Of a stretch of 64,000 nt of DNA, positions 1 to 8,168 are shown one piece after another. The notes under the pieces were generated by a model. That model did not search any database. It saw nothing but the letters and a program-made list of their open reading frames with translations, and was not told where the DNA came from. The stretch's first letter is position 1, and each line of letters starts with the position of its first letter. The DNA comes from Psychromicrobium lacuslunae. GTDB taxonomy: Bacteria > Actinomycetota > Actinomycetes > Actinomycetales > Micrococcaceae. The stretch is taken from the NCBI RefSeq assembly GCF_000950575.1, contig NZ_CP011005.1, positions 1,488,001 to 1,552,000 of the forward strand. The letters are read 5' to 3'. The position numbers and the translations under genes were made by a program.

Positions 1-386
1 TCGTAAGCCGCCCAGGGCGTACATTCGAAGAAGGCCAGCACATTCGCCAGTCTCGGCGCCACTTGACCCTCGATCCAGAGCGGCTCGTGCGCTTGCGGAC
101 GACCGGCGAAATGCATGGCTAGACTCTGCTGCTCGGCCCCGAGAATATTGACGGTAAAAGGGCGATTGGCCAACTCATCATGTGATCTGGCGGTCCGGGC
201 AATCGAGGCGAGGACCAAGGGTGGTTCCATCGAGACCGAAGTGAAGGAGTTGACGGTGATGCCATGTCGGGTGGTGCCTTCAAAAGTCACTATGGCTACT
301 CCGGTGGCGAACCGTCCCAGCGAACCGCGGAAATGGTGGTCCCGGGACCTGATGGTTCGTCGTTGATACTCGCTCGGATCGCCCAT
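1..386 (-). CDS. Flavin reductase-like FMN-binding protein (partial, 3' end missing)
   Basis: The reverse-strand translation begins MGDPSEYQRRTIRSRDHHFR and continues with GSLGRFATGVAIVTF and GITVNSFTSVSMEPPLVLAS. This is the N-terminal FMN-binding pattern of the flavin reductase (HpaC/DIM6-NTAB) family, which supplies reduced flavin to two-component monooxygenases acting mostly on aromatic compounds. About 128 residues are present and the C-terminus lies beyond the left edge. The ATG at 386 is preceded by a good Shine-Dalgarno (AGGGGG, 7 nt upstream). It is divergent from an IclR-type regulator, a common arrangement for aromatic catabolism genes. The substrate and the partner oxygenase are not visible. 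Confidence 0.8.
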   Translation of the reverse strand, partial: MGDPSEYQRRTIRSRDHHFRGSLGRFATGVAIVTFEGTTRHGITVNSFTSVSMEPPLVLASIARTARSHDELANRPFTVNILGAEQQSLAMHFAGRPQAHEPLWIEGQVAPRLANVLAFFECTPWAAY

Positions 387-438
387 ACTCTGCCCCCTCG
401 ACCCCGCCCCCTGCCGGAACGTGGCCCACATCCTCGAA

Positions 439-457
439 GTGTTCTATTATCGAACAC
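439..457. promoter_or_regulatory. Candidate operator palindrome between the flavin reductase and IclR genes
   Basis: Perfect 6-bp arms GTGTTC / GAACAC separated by 7 bp (tattatc) lie in the 129-bp divergent spacer. The position and AT-rich centre suit an operator for the adjacent IclR-type protein. The assignment is an inference. Confidence 0.45.
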
Positions 458-500
458 CATGTGCTAATAATGATTGCTTAGTAACAGCCACGTCAAACCA

Positions 501-506
501 TAGTCT
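501..506 (+). promoter_or_regulatory. -10 hexamer TAGTCT for the IclR gene
   Basis: TAGTCT lies 9 nt before the GTG at 516, so the transcript would have almost no 5' leader. A possible -35 (TTGCTT, 475-480) is 20 bp upstream, which is longer than ideal. Confidence 0.35.
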
Positions 507-515
507 GGAGCAGCT

Positions 516-1229
516 GTGCCCGGTGAACAAGCGGAAGCCGCCGCCCACTCGCAAACCCTCTCTCGAGGGATCCGAGCCCTTGAGCTGCTAGCGCAGGCTG
601 CCACTCCACTCAGCATTGCTGAATTATCTGAACAGCTCGGGGTTCACCGTTCGATTGCTTACCGCATTCTCCGAACACTGGAGGACCACTCACTTGTCTT
701 CCGGGATGATGCCGGTCGGGTGGCTCCCGGTGCTGGCCTTGCCATTCTAGCGCGCTCGGTTTCCCGCGATCTGCAAGCTGTTGCCTTGCCAGAACTCAAC
801 CAGCTCAGCGATGAGCTCGGGATGACTGCCTTTATCGGCGTCTGGGATCGGCAAGATTGTGTCACTTTGGTTGCCGTGGAACCTCAACACACCGGGGCCA
901 CCGTAGCGCAGCGTCCGGGTAGCCGCCATCCACTCTCAACTGGTGCGCCCGGTATCGCCATCCAATCCACTATGAATGCTGCACAGTGGGCGCGACTTGC
1001 CCCGGATCAGCCCTATCGAGATGCAGCCAAACTAGCTAAGGAACGCGGTTTCGCACACAGCCATGATGAGGTTATTCCCGGCCTGAATTCGGTCGCCGCC
1101 GCCATTACCATCCCGGGTGCTCGGCCGGCGGCCCTTGCGGTGGTGTACATCCGAAGCGAAATCTCCGAGGAACTACTTGGAGCCCGGGTTGCCGAATCGG
1201 CTGTCCGAATTTCAGCGCTGCTGCGCTAG
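516..1229 (+). CDS. IclR family transcriptional regulator
   Basis: 237 residues, the usual IclR length. An N-terminal winged helix-turn-helix (about residues 12-75; TPLSIAELSEQLGVHRSIAY, then RILRTLEDHSLV) is followed by the GAF-like effector-binding domain (about 85-237; HPLSTGAPGIAI, GLNSVAAAI). IclR proteins control degradation of aromatic acids, sugar acids and similar substrates. Divergence from a flavin reductase suggests it controls an aromatic monooxygenase system and itself. The GTG start at 516 is the first that keeps the whole HTH; GGAG lies just upstream. The effector cannot be told from sequence. Confidence 0.85.
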   Translation: MPGEQAEAAAHSQTLSRGIRALELLAQAATPLSIAELSEQLGVHRSIAYRILRTLEDHSLVFRDDAGRVAPGAGLAILARSVSRDLQAVALPELNQLSDELGMTAFIGVWDRQDCVTLVAVEPQHTGATVAQRPGSRHPLSTGAPGIAIQSTMNAAQWARLAPDQPYRDAAKLAKERGFAHSHDEVIPGLNSVAAAITIPGARPAALAVVYIRSEISEELLGARVAESAVRISALLR

Positions 1230-1295
1230 CCGCTACCGGCTGCGCTGCTAGCTCCGCCAGCCGTGATCGAACTGCTTTCAGGCGCTTGCACGCCT

Positions 1296-2720
1296 TCAGG
1301 TTGTGCTGTGCACGCTCGCCCCACGCAGCCAAGCCGCGGTCAGCAGCCCTAAGAGGAAAAGCAAGCTTGCGGCGGCCACCGGAACGATGAACGCTTGATG
1401 ATATCCAGAGCCCTCGGCGAGCGAGCCGGCCAAAGACGAGCCCAGCGCGGTACCCGCCACAATACCGCTTGCCAGTAAGGTCATCACGGTGCCCAGCCAG
1501 CGTCGTGGTGCGACCAGTCCGCCAATACTGAATATCGTGACCATGGTCGGGCCGACCGGAATGCCTAGTAAGAACAAGGCCAGCAGCATGGTCGGGACAG
1601 TGTCCGGCAACAATAAAAATACCGAGAGGATCGCCATCGCCGCCGCCAGCACCAGCCAACGCCAGCGTTGGCCGAAGGAGCGGGGCCAATAAGCCACCGA
1701 TAGCGCCGCAGCAGCCGAGCTAAGCCCCATCACTGCATAAAGCAGACCAGCCAGCTCAGAACCACCTGAGTTCGCCGCCACTGAGCCGGTGAAAGCGCTC
1801 AGCGAGGTCAGCGTCGAACCGAAGAACGTGCCCATACAGAGCATGCCCAATACCGGGACCGCGACCTTCAACCAGACCGAACGATCATTACCAGCTACAG
1901 GTTCCGGAGCGATCTTGCCGCCGCGCTGGGCCGCGACGGCATGCACGGTGCGATGCAGCGCGAAAGCGGTGACCAGGCTGAGTGTCAGGGCGGCGGCCAG
2001 CACGATTGGCAGCCACGGAGCGATCAGCGAAGCCAAGATACCCACCAGGGCCGGACCAAGCACAAAGGTCAGCTCGTCGGCGGTGCTCTCATAGGAGAGA
2101 GCGGTATCTAAGGCACCATCCCTACGTGATTCCGGCACCTTCCTGACCAGGGCCATCCAGCGGACCCTGGCCAGCGGTCCGACCTGCGGGGAACTCGCAC
2201 CGGCAAGCCAGCTAGCGACCAGGATCCAGGCGATGTTCGCTCCGTTAAACCCCTCCTCCGCGCCGGCTATCCAATAGCTCAGCGCAATCACCAGGCCCAG
2301 GAAAACGGTATTGGCCACCGCAGCCGCGATGAGGACCGGTTTCTGACCAATCCGGTCGGCGATGAAACCAAGTAATGGTGCGCCCATTGCCGAGCCGATG
2401 CCCGCGGCCCCGGCGGCAAAACCACCAATCGCGTAGGAGTGGCTGACCGCGGTGACCAGGGTGAGCACTCCGACATTGAGCATCGCCAGCGGAAGCCGGG
2501 CAAACAACCCTAGCGGCACAAAGCCCCGACCGGAAAGAGCTAGGATTCGGCCGAAACGCCCCGGCGATTGTTCCGAATCCGGTGCAGCGGAGCTTCCAGC
2601 AGTGGATTCGCCTTGAGTAACGGACCCCGTTGGGTCAACGGTGATCTGCTGGGGATTTATCGTCTCAGAAGGTATCCCCAGTGAATCTTCAGGGGCAGAG
2701 GATTTAGCGGATTGAGGCAC
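1296..2720 (-). CDS. MFS transporter
   Basis: 474 residues. A polar N-terminal segment (about 60 residues, Ser/Glu/Thr-rich) precedes a typical 12-helix major facilitator body with the cytoplasmic-loop motif GFIADRIGQKP (about residues 118-128). The overall type resembles drug or metabolite exporters. The GTG start at 2720 has a Shine-Dalgarno GAAAGG about 7 nt upstream. It is convergent with the IclR gene (66-bp gap) and is followed only by the sbcCD operon upstream, so it is probably a single-gene unit. The substrate cannot be predicted. Confidence 0.85.
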   Translation of the reverse strand: MPQSAKSSAPEDSLGIPSETINPQQITVDPTGSVTQGESTAGSSAAPDSEQSPGRFGRILALSGRGFVPLGLFARLPLAMLNVGVLTLVTAVSHSYAIGGFAAGAAGIGSAMGAPLLGFIADRIGQKPVLIAAAVANTVFLGLVIALSYWIAGAEEGFNGANIAWILVASWLAGASSPQVGPLARVRWMALVRKVPESRRDGALDTALSYESTADELTFVLGPALVGILASLIAPWLPIVLAAALTLSLVTAFALHRTVHAVAAQRGGKIAPEPVAGNDRSVWLKVAVPVLGMLCMGTFFGSTLTSLSAFTGSVAANSGGSELAGLLYAVMGLSSAAAALSVAYWPRSFGQRWRWLVLAAAMAILSVFLLLPDTVPTMLLALFLLGIPVGPTMVTIFSIGGLVAPRRWLGTVMTLLASGIVAGTALGSSLAGSLAEGSGYHQAFIVPVAAASLLFLLGLLTAAWLRGASVHSTT

Positions 2721-2791
2721 AATGCGCCTTTCGGGTACGCGTCACAACGTGCATCGTCCCTCCGCCCGATGCACCCGACCCGGTTACACCA

Positions 2792-5700
2792 CTATTCTAG
2801 CTCATCAAGAACCTTGGTGGTCAGCGTGGAACCGGCCCGGCCTTTGATCACTTGGAGCTGCTGCGGAATTCGCAGTTTCATCTCGGCAACATGACTCACC
2901 AGGCCGACCACCCGACCACTATCGCGCAAGTTCTCTAATGAGGTCATCACCTGATCCAAGGCCTGTTCATCCAAGCTGCCGAATCCTTCATCCACGAACA
3001 ACGTCTCAATCTGCAGGCCGCCCGACTCTTGTTGCACCACATCCGCTAAGCCCAAGGCCAAAGCCAGGGAAGCCATAAACGACTCGCCACCGGAAAGCGT
3101 TGAGGTATCCCGACGTTGATCGGTCCAGCCGTCAATGACTTCCAAGCCAAGCCCAGATTTACGCGACCGCCCCGCCAGGGCATCGCTATATTCGAGCGAA
3201 TAGCGTCCGTCGCTCATGGTCAGCAACCGTTCGGTCGCGGCGGCCGCGACCTGCTCCAGCCTGGCGGCGAGAACGTAGGCGCTCAGCGGCATCTTGTAAT
3301 CGTTATGGCCTAGGCCACGGGCAGTTTCCGCTAATGCCGTGAGCATCTGGGAGCGCTCTCGAAGCGGTCTTAGTTGTTCATCGAGGATCGTATAACGGCT
3401 CGCCGATTCGGTCACCGTGGCGAACAACTGGCTGGCTAATGCGGATTGCAGCGCTGTCGTTCTAACTTCTCGCGCCGCTTCCTCCCTGGCAACGCCGAGC
3501 TGACCGAGTAGTTCCTCACTGGGCGGGGTGATCTGCTCTGCCCGCTCCTGCAAAGCGGCTTGCACCTCGGCGCTCTGCCAGGCCTGTTCGGCTCGAATGG
3601 CTTCTTCCTGATAATGACTCAGACGCTGCTGTAGCTCGGCCAAGCGTTCAGCGCTCAACAAGGCCGCCGAAACGGCTTCCGCGCTGTCAAAAACAGTACC
3701 AGCGAGCTTATCGTCGAGCAGGCGTTGTGCGGTGTTCGCTTCCTGACTGCGTTGCGCTAGGACCCCATCTGCGGTAGCTGCTTCAAGTAGCAGGCGTTCT
3801 TGCTCGGTGAGTCGGCGGATCTTGCTCTGCAAGGTGGAGTCGGAGCCGAGCTGCTCGGCTATTTTTGCGCTCCGCTCGGCAATTGACGCCTCAAGCGTCG
3901 AGGCTTTGGCGCTCAACTGATGCACCCGGGTCTCGGACTCCTGCAAAGTGATGCTCAGCTCGCCGTGCTCGGCTACCAATTCGAGCATGGTGAGTTTTAG
4001 CTGATCGCTGAGTTCTGCTGCCGCGGTGGCGGCTTGCTGGGCTGCCAGGTTGTGCTGATGCTGTTCGGTCAGCACTTCCAGGCTGCTCTCCCCTGCCTGG
4101 GCCGCCGAAGCTGCCAGCTCAGCCCTCAGCGCCGCATGTCGTTCTGTCAGTATTTCAACCAGTTGTTGACGTTCCTCTTGCTGCGCCATTGCCTGTTCTT
4201 CAAGCCGCTCCGAGCCGCGCACCTCATCGCCGTTGCTCGCTGGTCGTGGATGTTCCAGGGCACCGCAGACCGGGCAGGCTTCGCCCGGGGAAAGCTTGGC
4301 AGCTAGCTCAGCCGCTGCATGTTCTAGCCGAGCCTGTAGCAGTTTCAACCATTGTTCTTTAGCCTCAAGTTGTGCTGCTTTCGCCTCCTGCAGCTGCTCA
4401 TCGAGATCTCGAAAGCTTTCAGCAAGCCTTTCGCGTTGCTGAAAGGCTTTGAGCTTCTCTGCGGAGTTGGTAAGTTGTTGCTCGCGTAATTCAGCCTGCG
4501 AGGCAGCCTTTTCGGCTGCGGCTGCCTCGCTGGACACCTCGTTTTGCTGTGCGAGAAGCTCGCTCAAGCGGCCGCCGAGCTGTTCCACCTTTTGTTGCTG
4601 ATCGAGCAGTTCGCCGCGAGTTTGCTGCAGTTCCGTGCGCTGATCATCAACTAGTTGCTGTTCCGGGAGCATTGCCTCTGCCACGCTGGACTCTCGGGCT
4701 AGCTGCCGAGCAGCTGCTTGCCAATCAGCCGAATCGCTCGAGGCAAATTCTGCGGGTAACTCTGACCGCAGTCGCTCCATGGTGTTCGCGGCAAGTAACT
4801 GGTCTCGGCTGGCTTGCCGCAAGCGTTCGATCTCGCTGCCGAAGCCCTCGGCCAAATGATGCAGTTCAAAGGCAGCTTGGGCCGCCGCTCGATCCATTGA
4901 TTGAGCCTGAACAGCGGCTTTGACGGTTTCGGCGGCAGCAAGTGCACTATGTCGAAGGCTGAGTTGTTCCGCCTTCTGCAGCTCTAGCTGACTGCTCAGC
5001 TCCTCGGACTCGGCGCGCTGCAGTGCAGTGAGCGAATCAACTTGAGCCTGTTCGGCGAGACTGAGGATTTCGACGAAATCAGCTTCTTCGGTTGCTTCAT
5101 GCTGAGCTAGCCGAGGCTCCGCAGGCTCGGTGCGTTCCTCGCTCTCCGCAGTCGCAACGGCCGGATGAGCTTCTTCAGAGCGCGGCAGGAATCGTCGCAA
5201 TTGCTCTCGGGCCTGCTGCAGGATAGCGGCCAGCGCCGCGTCCTGCTCAGCAACCTCGCTAGCTAAGCTTGTCGCGGTCGCCGCCAGCTGCTCTTCGACA
5301 GCTTGGAACCGGTCGGTGCTGAAAAGCTTCTGCAGCAGTTCTTTGCGTTCCTTGACCTGGGCACGTAGAAAAGCGGCGAACTCACCTTGGGCGAGCATCA
5401 CAACTTTGGTGAACTGCTCGCGATTCATGCCCAGTAACGCCGAAATCTCGCCACCAGCTTCTTGGCTGCGGGAGGTCATTGGCTGCCAGCTGCCCTCAAC
5501 TTTTTCTTGAAGCAGGGTCCGGGCCTGCTCAGTGACAGTTGATTTTCCGCGCTTAGCCGGACGCTGCCAGGCTGGGCTGCGCTCCACCAGGAATTGCCGG
5601 TCGGCCACACTGAATTCCAGGATCACCAGCGGCTCTAGATCAATCGGGGCGTGATCGCTGCGCAGCCGGTGGCCGTCTTGCCGAGCCCCGGGAACTGAGC

Positions 5701-5860
5701 CATACAGAGCAAAGCAGATGGCATCCAAAACACTGGTTTTACCAGCTCCGGTCGCTCCGTTGAGTAAGAAAAGCCCCTGTTCGCCGAGCTGATCGAAGTC
5801 AACCTTTTGCCGATCGGCGAACGGTCCAAAGGCCTGCACTTCGAGGCGATGCACTCTCAT
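2792..5860 (-). CDS. sbcC: Exonuclease SbcC, ATPase subunit (Rad50-like)
   Basis: 1022 residues, normal for SbcC. Visible parts are the N-terminal Walker A (GATGAGKTSVLDAICFALYG, about 35-54), two very long Gln/Glu/Ala-rich coiled coils, the zinc-hook CPVC motif at about residue 528, the ABC signature LSGGESFMASLALALG (about 925) and Walker B ETLFVDEGFGSLD (about 955). With SbcD it forms an SMC-like nuclease that cleaves DNA hairpins and protein-blocked ends. Its ATG overlaps the sbcD stop by 4 bp (ATGA), so the two are translationally coupled. Long perfect palindromes elsewhere in this window are the sort of structure SbcCD acts on. Confidence 0.96.
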   Translation of the reverse strand: MRVHRLEVQAFGPFADRQKVDFDQLGEQGLFLLNGATGAGKTSVLDAICFALYGSVPGARQDGHRLRSDHAPIDLEPLVILEFSVADRQFLVERSPAWQRPAKRGKSTVTEQARTLLQEKVEGSWQPMTSRSQEAGGEISALLGMNREQFTKVVMLAQGEFAAFLRAQVKERKELLQKLFSTDRFQAVEEQLAATATSLASEVAEQDAALAAILQQAREQLRRFLPRSEEAHPAVATAESEERTEPAEPRLAQHEATEEADFVEILSLAEQAQVDSLTALQRAESEELSSQLELQKAEQLSLRHSALAAAETVKAAVQAQSMDRAAAQAAFELHHLAEGFGSEIERLRQASRDQLLAANTMERLRSELPAEFASSDSADWQAAARQLARESSVAEAMLPEQQLVDDQRTELQQTRGELLDQQQKVEQLGGRLSELLAQQNEVSSEAAAAEKAASQAELREQQLTNSAEKLKAFQQRERLAESFRDLDEQLQEAKAAQLEAKEQWLKLLQARLEHAAAELAAKLSPGEACPVCGALEHPRPASNGDEVRGSERLEEQAMAQQEERQQLVEILTERHAALRAELAASAAQAGESSLEVLTEQHQHNLAAQQAATAAAELSDQLKLTMLELVAEHGELSITLQESETRVHQLSAKASTLEASIAERSAKIAEQLGSDSTLQSKIRRLTEQERLLLEAATADGVLAQRSQEANTAQRLLDDKLAGTVFDSAEAVSAALLSAERLAELQQRLSHYQEEAIRAEQAWQSAEVQAALQERAEQITPPSEELLGQLGVAREEAAREVRTTALQSALASQLFATVTESASRYTILDEQLRPLRERSQMLTALAETARGLGHNDYKMPLSAYVLAARLEQVAAAATERLLTMSDGRYSLEYSDALAGRSRKSGLGLEVIDGWTDQRRDTSTLSGGESFMASLALALGLADVVQQESGGLQIETLFVDEGFGSLDEQALDQVMTSLENLRDSGRVVGLVSHVAEMKLRIPQQLQVIKGRAGSTLTTKVLDELE

Positions 5861-7005
5861 TCCGTCACCTCAGCGGCGAGTACCGAATCCAGGGCTTGAC
5901 TGAACGCTTCCGCCTCCGTGGTACTAGCCTGCTGAGAACGAACATGGGCAAGGAAGCCTGTGCAGACCTCAAGATCGCCGGTGGCCGCGGCAATCCGGTG
6001 TGCATAGCTCGGTTTATCGCCGTCCCGCACTACGCTCGGCGCATACTCAAGCACCAGGGTGTAAGGAAAACGTTCACGCAGCCGATCCATTGCGCGGGCC
6101 GGTCGTTGCTGATCTGTCAGTACCACTTGGCAATATTTTTGTTCGGCCTCGCGCAGACTCGGCTCGGCCAAGAGCTCAGCTAATTCGCCGCGCAGAGTGG
6201 CTAGCTGCCGCTCGGCCGGCCAGTTCACTGCCTCGACTTCGCCCAGCCCGTGCTGATCAATCTCCACCAACCAACCACCTTTGGCTTGCTCGGCGTCGGC
6301 AAAGGAGTATGCCAGCGGTGATCCGCTGTAACGAACCTGGTCGCTGAGTTGTTGGCGACGGTGCAGGTGTCCCAGCGCGGCATAGTCGAAGTCAGTGAAA
6401 AGATCCAGAGGAACCGCGCCAATCCCGCCGCTACGCATGCCGCTGAGCACTCGCTCATCGTCAGAGCTGAGGGCTCCGGAGGCAAAAGTATGGGCCATCA
6501 CCACGGAGCGAATTCCGGGCCGTTCGGCTAGGTCCGCCCGGATTCGATCCAGTGCGGCGGCCATCACCGAGCCATGGTCGGGCTGCTGCACATCAAGGTC
6601 TTCTGCCACCAAGCGCGGCTCAAGATAGGGCACCCCGTAAATAGCGATTCCATCGATCAGTACCGGACGATCAAGCTCGGCAATTCCGGCGCGAATATGC
6701 ACGCCGCCTTGGCTCAACACCTCGGCAGCGAATCCCAGCCGAGTGGCGGAGTCATGATTACCGCTGCTGAGCACCACAGTTGCTCCGGCCGCATGCAAGC
6801 GGGTCAACGCGGAACTGAACAGCCGGACGACGTCCACCCCAGGCAGTGCCCGGTCATAGACATCCCCGGAGATCAGCACCACATCGACCTGGCGCTCAAG
6901 CACCGTCTGCAGCAGCTGATCGATGAACCTGCGCTGAGCGGAGAGCAAACCGACGCCATGGAAGGAGCGACCAAGGTGCCAGTCAGAGGTGTGTAGCAAT
7001 CTCAT
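5857..7005 (-). CDS. sbcD: Exonuclease SbcD, nuclease subunit (Mre11-like)
   Basis: 382 residues with the ordered metallophosphatase motifs: HTSDWHLGRSFHG (residues 5-17), ISGDVYDRALP, SSGNHDSATRLG and ALGHLHRRQ. These bind two Mn ions for the Mre11-type endo/exonuclease. It is the first gene of the sbcDC operon. A TAGGCT box sits 6 nt before the ATG (7012-7017), so the mRNA is probably leaderless; no Shine-Dalgarno is present (TTCCCC precedes the ATG). Confidence 0.96.
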   Translation of the reverse strand: MRLLHTSDWHLGRSFHGVGLLSAQRRFIDQLLQTVLERQVDVVLISGDVYDRALPGVDVVRLFSSALTRLHAAGATVVLSSGNHDSATRLGFAAEVLSQGGVHIRAGIAELDRPVLIDGIAIYGVPYLEPRLVAEDLDVQQPDHGSVMAAALDRIRADLAERPGIRSVVMAHTFASGALSSDDERVLSGMRSGGIGAVPLDLFTDFDYAALGHLHRRQQLSDQVRYSGSPLAYSFADAEQAKGGWLVEIDQHGLGEVEAVNWPAERQLATLRGELAELLAEPSLREAEQKYCQVVLTDQQRPARAMDRLRERFPYTLVLEYAPSVVRDGDKPSYAHRIAAATGDLEVCTGFLAHVRSQQASTTEAEAFSQALDSVLAAEVTE

Positions 7006-7011
7006 GGGGAA

Positions 7012-7017
7012 AGCCTA
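7012..7017 (-). promoter_or_regulatory. -10 box of leaderless sbcD promoter
   Basis: TAGGCT followed by exactly 6 nt and the ATG. It overlaps one arm of the terminator hairpin of the upstream aquaporin gene. Confidence 0.55.
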
Positions 7018-7050
7018 AGGGCTGACACCGACATCGGTGCCAGCCCTTAG
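7015..7050 (-). terminator. Stem-loop between aquaporin gene and sbcD
   Basis: Two 17-nt arms (7015-7031 and 7034-7050, CTAAGGGCTGaCACCGA against its complement) match except at one position. It lies 13 nt after the aquaporin stop codon and is followed on the minus strand by GGCTTTCCCC, so it probably ends the aquaporin transcript. There is no strong T-tract. Confidence 0.6.
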
Positions 7051-7063
7051 TAACTCCTAGTCT

Positions 7064-8056
7064 CTAGTCCTCTTTGGACTTGGCTTCGTCGGCCGACTTT
7101 GGGCTGGTCTTGCCGTCGAAGAAGTCACGCGCTTCCTGGTTAACAGTGCTCTCCGGGACGGCTGCCTCGGTCGCTTGGCTCCCGGCCAGCTGGCCTTCGG
7201 CGACCGTCGCGAGCTCCTGCTCACCTTCGGTTTCCAGCGGCGCTGCGTCGGCTACGGTCCTCGGCGCATCACCGTCGGTGACGATGAAACCACGGTAGAT
7301 CAAGCCAGCCAGGGCGGCACCGATCAGCGGGGCGACCCAGAACAACCAGAGCTGGCCAACCGCCCAGCCATCGGTAAAGAAAACCACTGCGGTGGAGCGA
7401 GCCGGGTTCAGGCTGCCATTGGTGAACGGGCCGAGCACGGTCAGCAGCACCGCGAGGCTGAGACCAATCGCGAACGGACCGACCGCCTTATTGCTCTTCA
7501 ACCGGCCAACAGCAAGAATCACCGAGACAAATACTGCGGTGGCAATGATTTCAATCAAGGCAGCGCTGAGCATCGGCAACTTGAGCTGCGAGTGGTCGTC
7601 AAAACCATTGGCCAGCTGACCGAAGAAGCTGCTCAGCCCGCCGCCTTCGGTCGGGGTTTGGAAGGCTGGCACCCGGACCAGGGTGACATAGAGGATGAGC
7701 GCGGCCAGCAGTCCGCCAATCACCTGAGCGATCACGTAGTAGAGGCCATGCAGCCACTTGATACCGCCTGCAATGGCAGCGCCGAGAGTGACAGCGGGGT
7801 TGAAATGGCCTCCGGATACCTGACCAAAAGCGATAGCGGCGACCACGAGGGCCAGACCAAAGGCAAGCGCCGACGGTATTTGTGAGGCGCCCTGCAGGCC
7901 ACCCCACATTGCCGCTCCCAGGCCACCGAAGACCAAAATGAAGGTGCCAATCACCTCCGCACCGAGCCGCGCCCACAGCGACGGTGCCTTGCTTTCAACG
8001 ATTTCATTTTCGGATTCAACAACTGATTCGCTGTTGACGGTACTCACCTGAGACAT
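7064..8056 (-). CDS. Aquaporin / MIP family channel
   Basis: 330 residues with both NPA boxes (GGHFNPAVTLG, about residue 82; GSLNPARSTAV, about 216) and six predicted membrane helices. This is a water or small neutral-solute channel, most like AqpZ. The N-terminal 25 residues and the C-terminal ~65 residues (rich in Ala, Glu, Asp, Ser and ending KSADEAKSKED) are polar extensions beyond the usual ~230-residue core. A Shine-Dalgarno AAGGAAG precedes the ATG. It has no operon partner and is flanked by its own terminator. Confidence 0.9.
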   Translation of the reverse strand: MSQVSTVNSESVVESENEIVESKAPSLWARLGAEVIGTFILVFGGLGAAMWGGLQGASQIPSALAFGLALVVAAIAFGQVSGGHFNPAVTLGAAIAGGIKWLHGLYYVIAQVIGGLLAALILYVTLVRVPAFQTPTEGGGLSSFFGQLANGFDDHSQLKLPMLSAALIEIIATAVFVSVILAVGRLKSNKAVGPFAIGLSLAVLLTVLGPFTNGSLNPARSTAVVFFTDGWAVGQLWLFWVAPLIGAALAGLIYRGFIVTDGDAPRTVADAAPLETEGEQELATVAEGQLAGSQATEAAVPESTVNQEARDFFDGKTSPKSADEAKSKED

Positions 8057-8156
8057 CGGCTTCCTTCATCTTGGTTGGTTTATCCGCAACTTACTGTACC
8101 GTTCAACCCTGCCGACTTGCTGTGAGGGCTCGACGAGCGCCGCTCCAACGGGGCAG

Positions 8157-8162
8157 TAAATT
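8157..8162 (+). promoter_or_regulatory. -10 box of leaderless ADP-ribosylglycohydrolase promoter
   Basis: TAAATT, then 6 nt (GGAAAG), then the ATG at 8169. Confidence 0.5.
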
Positions 8163-8168
8163 GGAAAG

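Noticed and set aside
1281-1300. Terminator between IclR and MFS genes
   Set aside because: AGGCG/CGCCT gives only a 5-bp stem inside the MFS 3' end.
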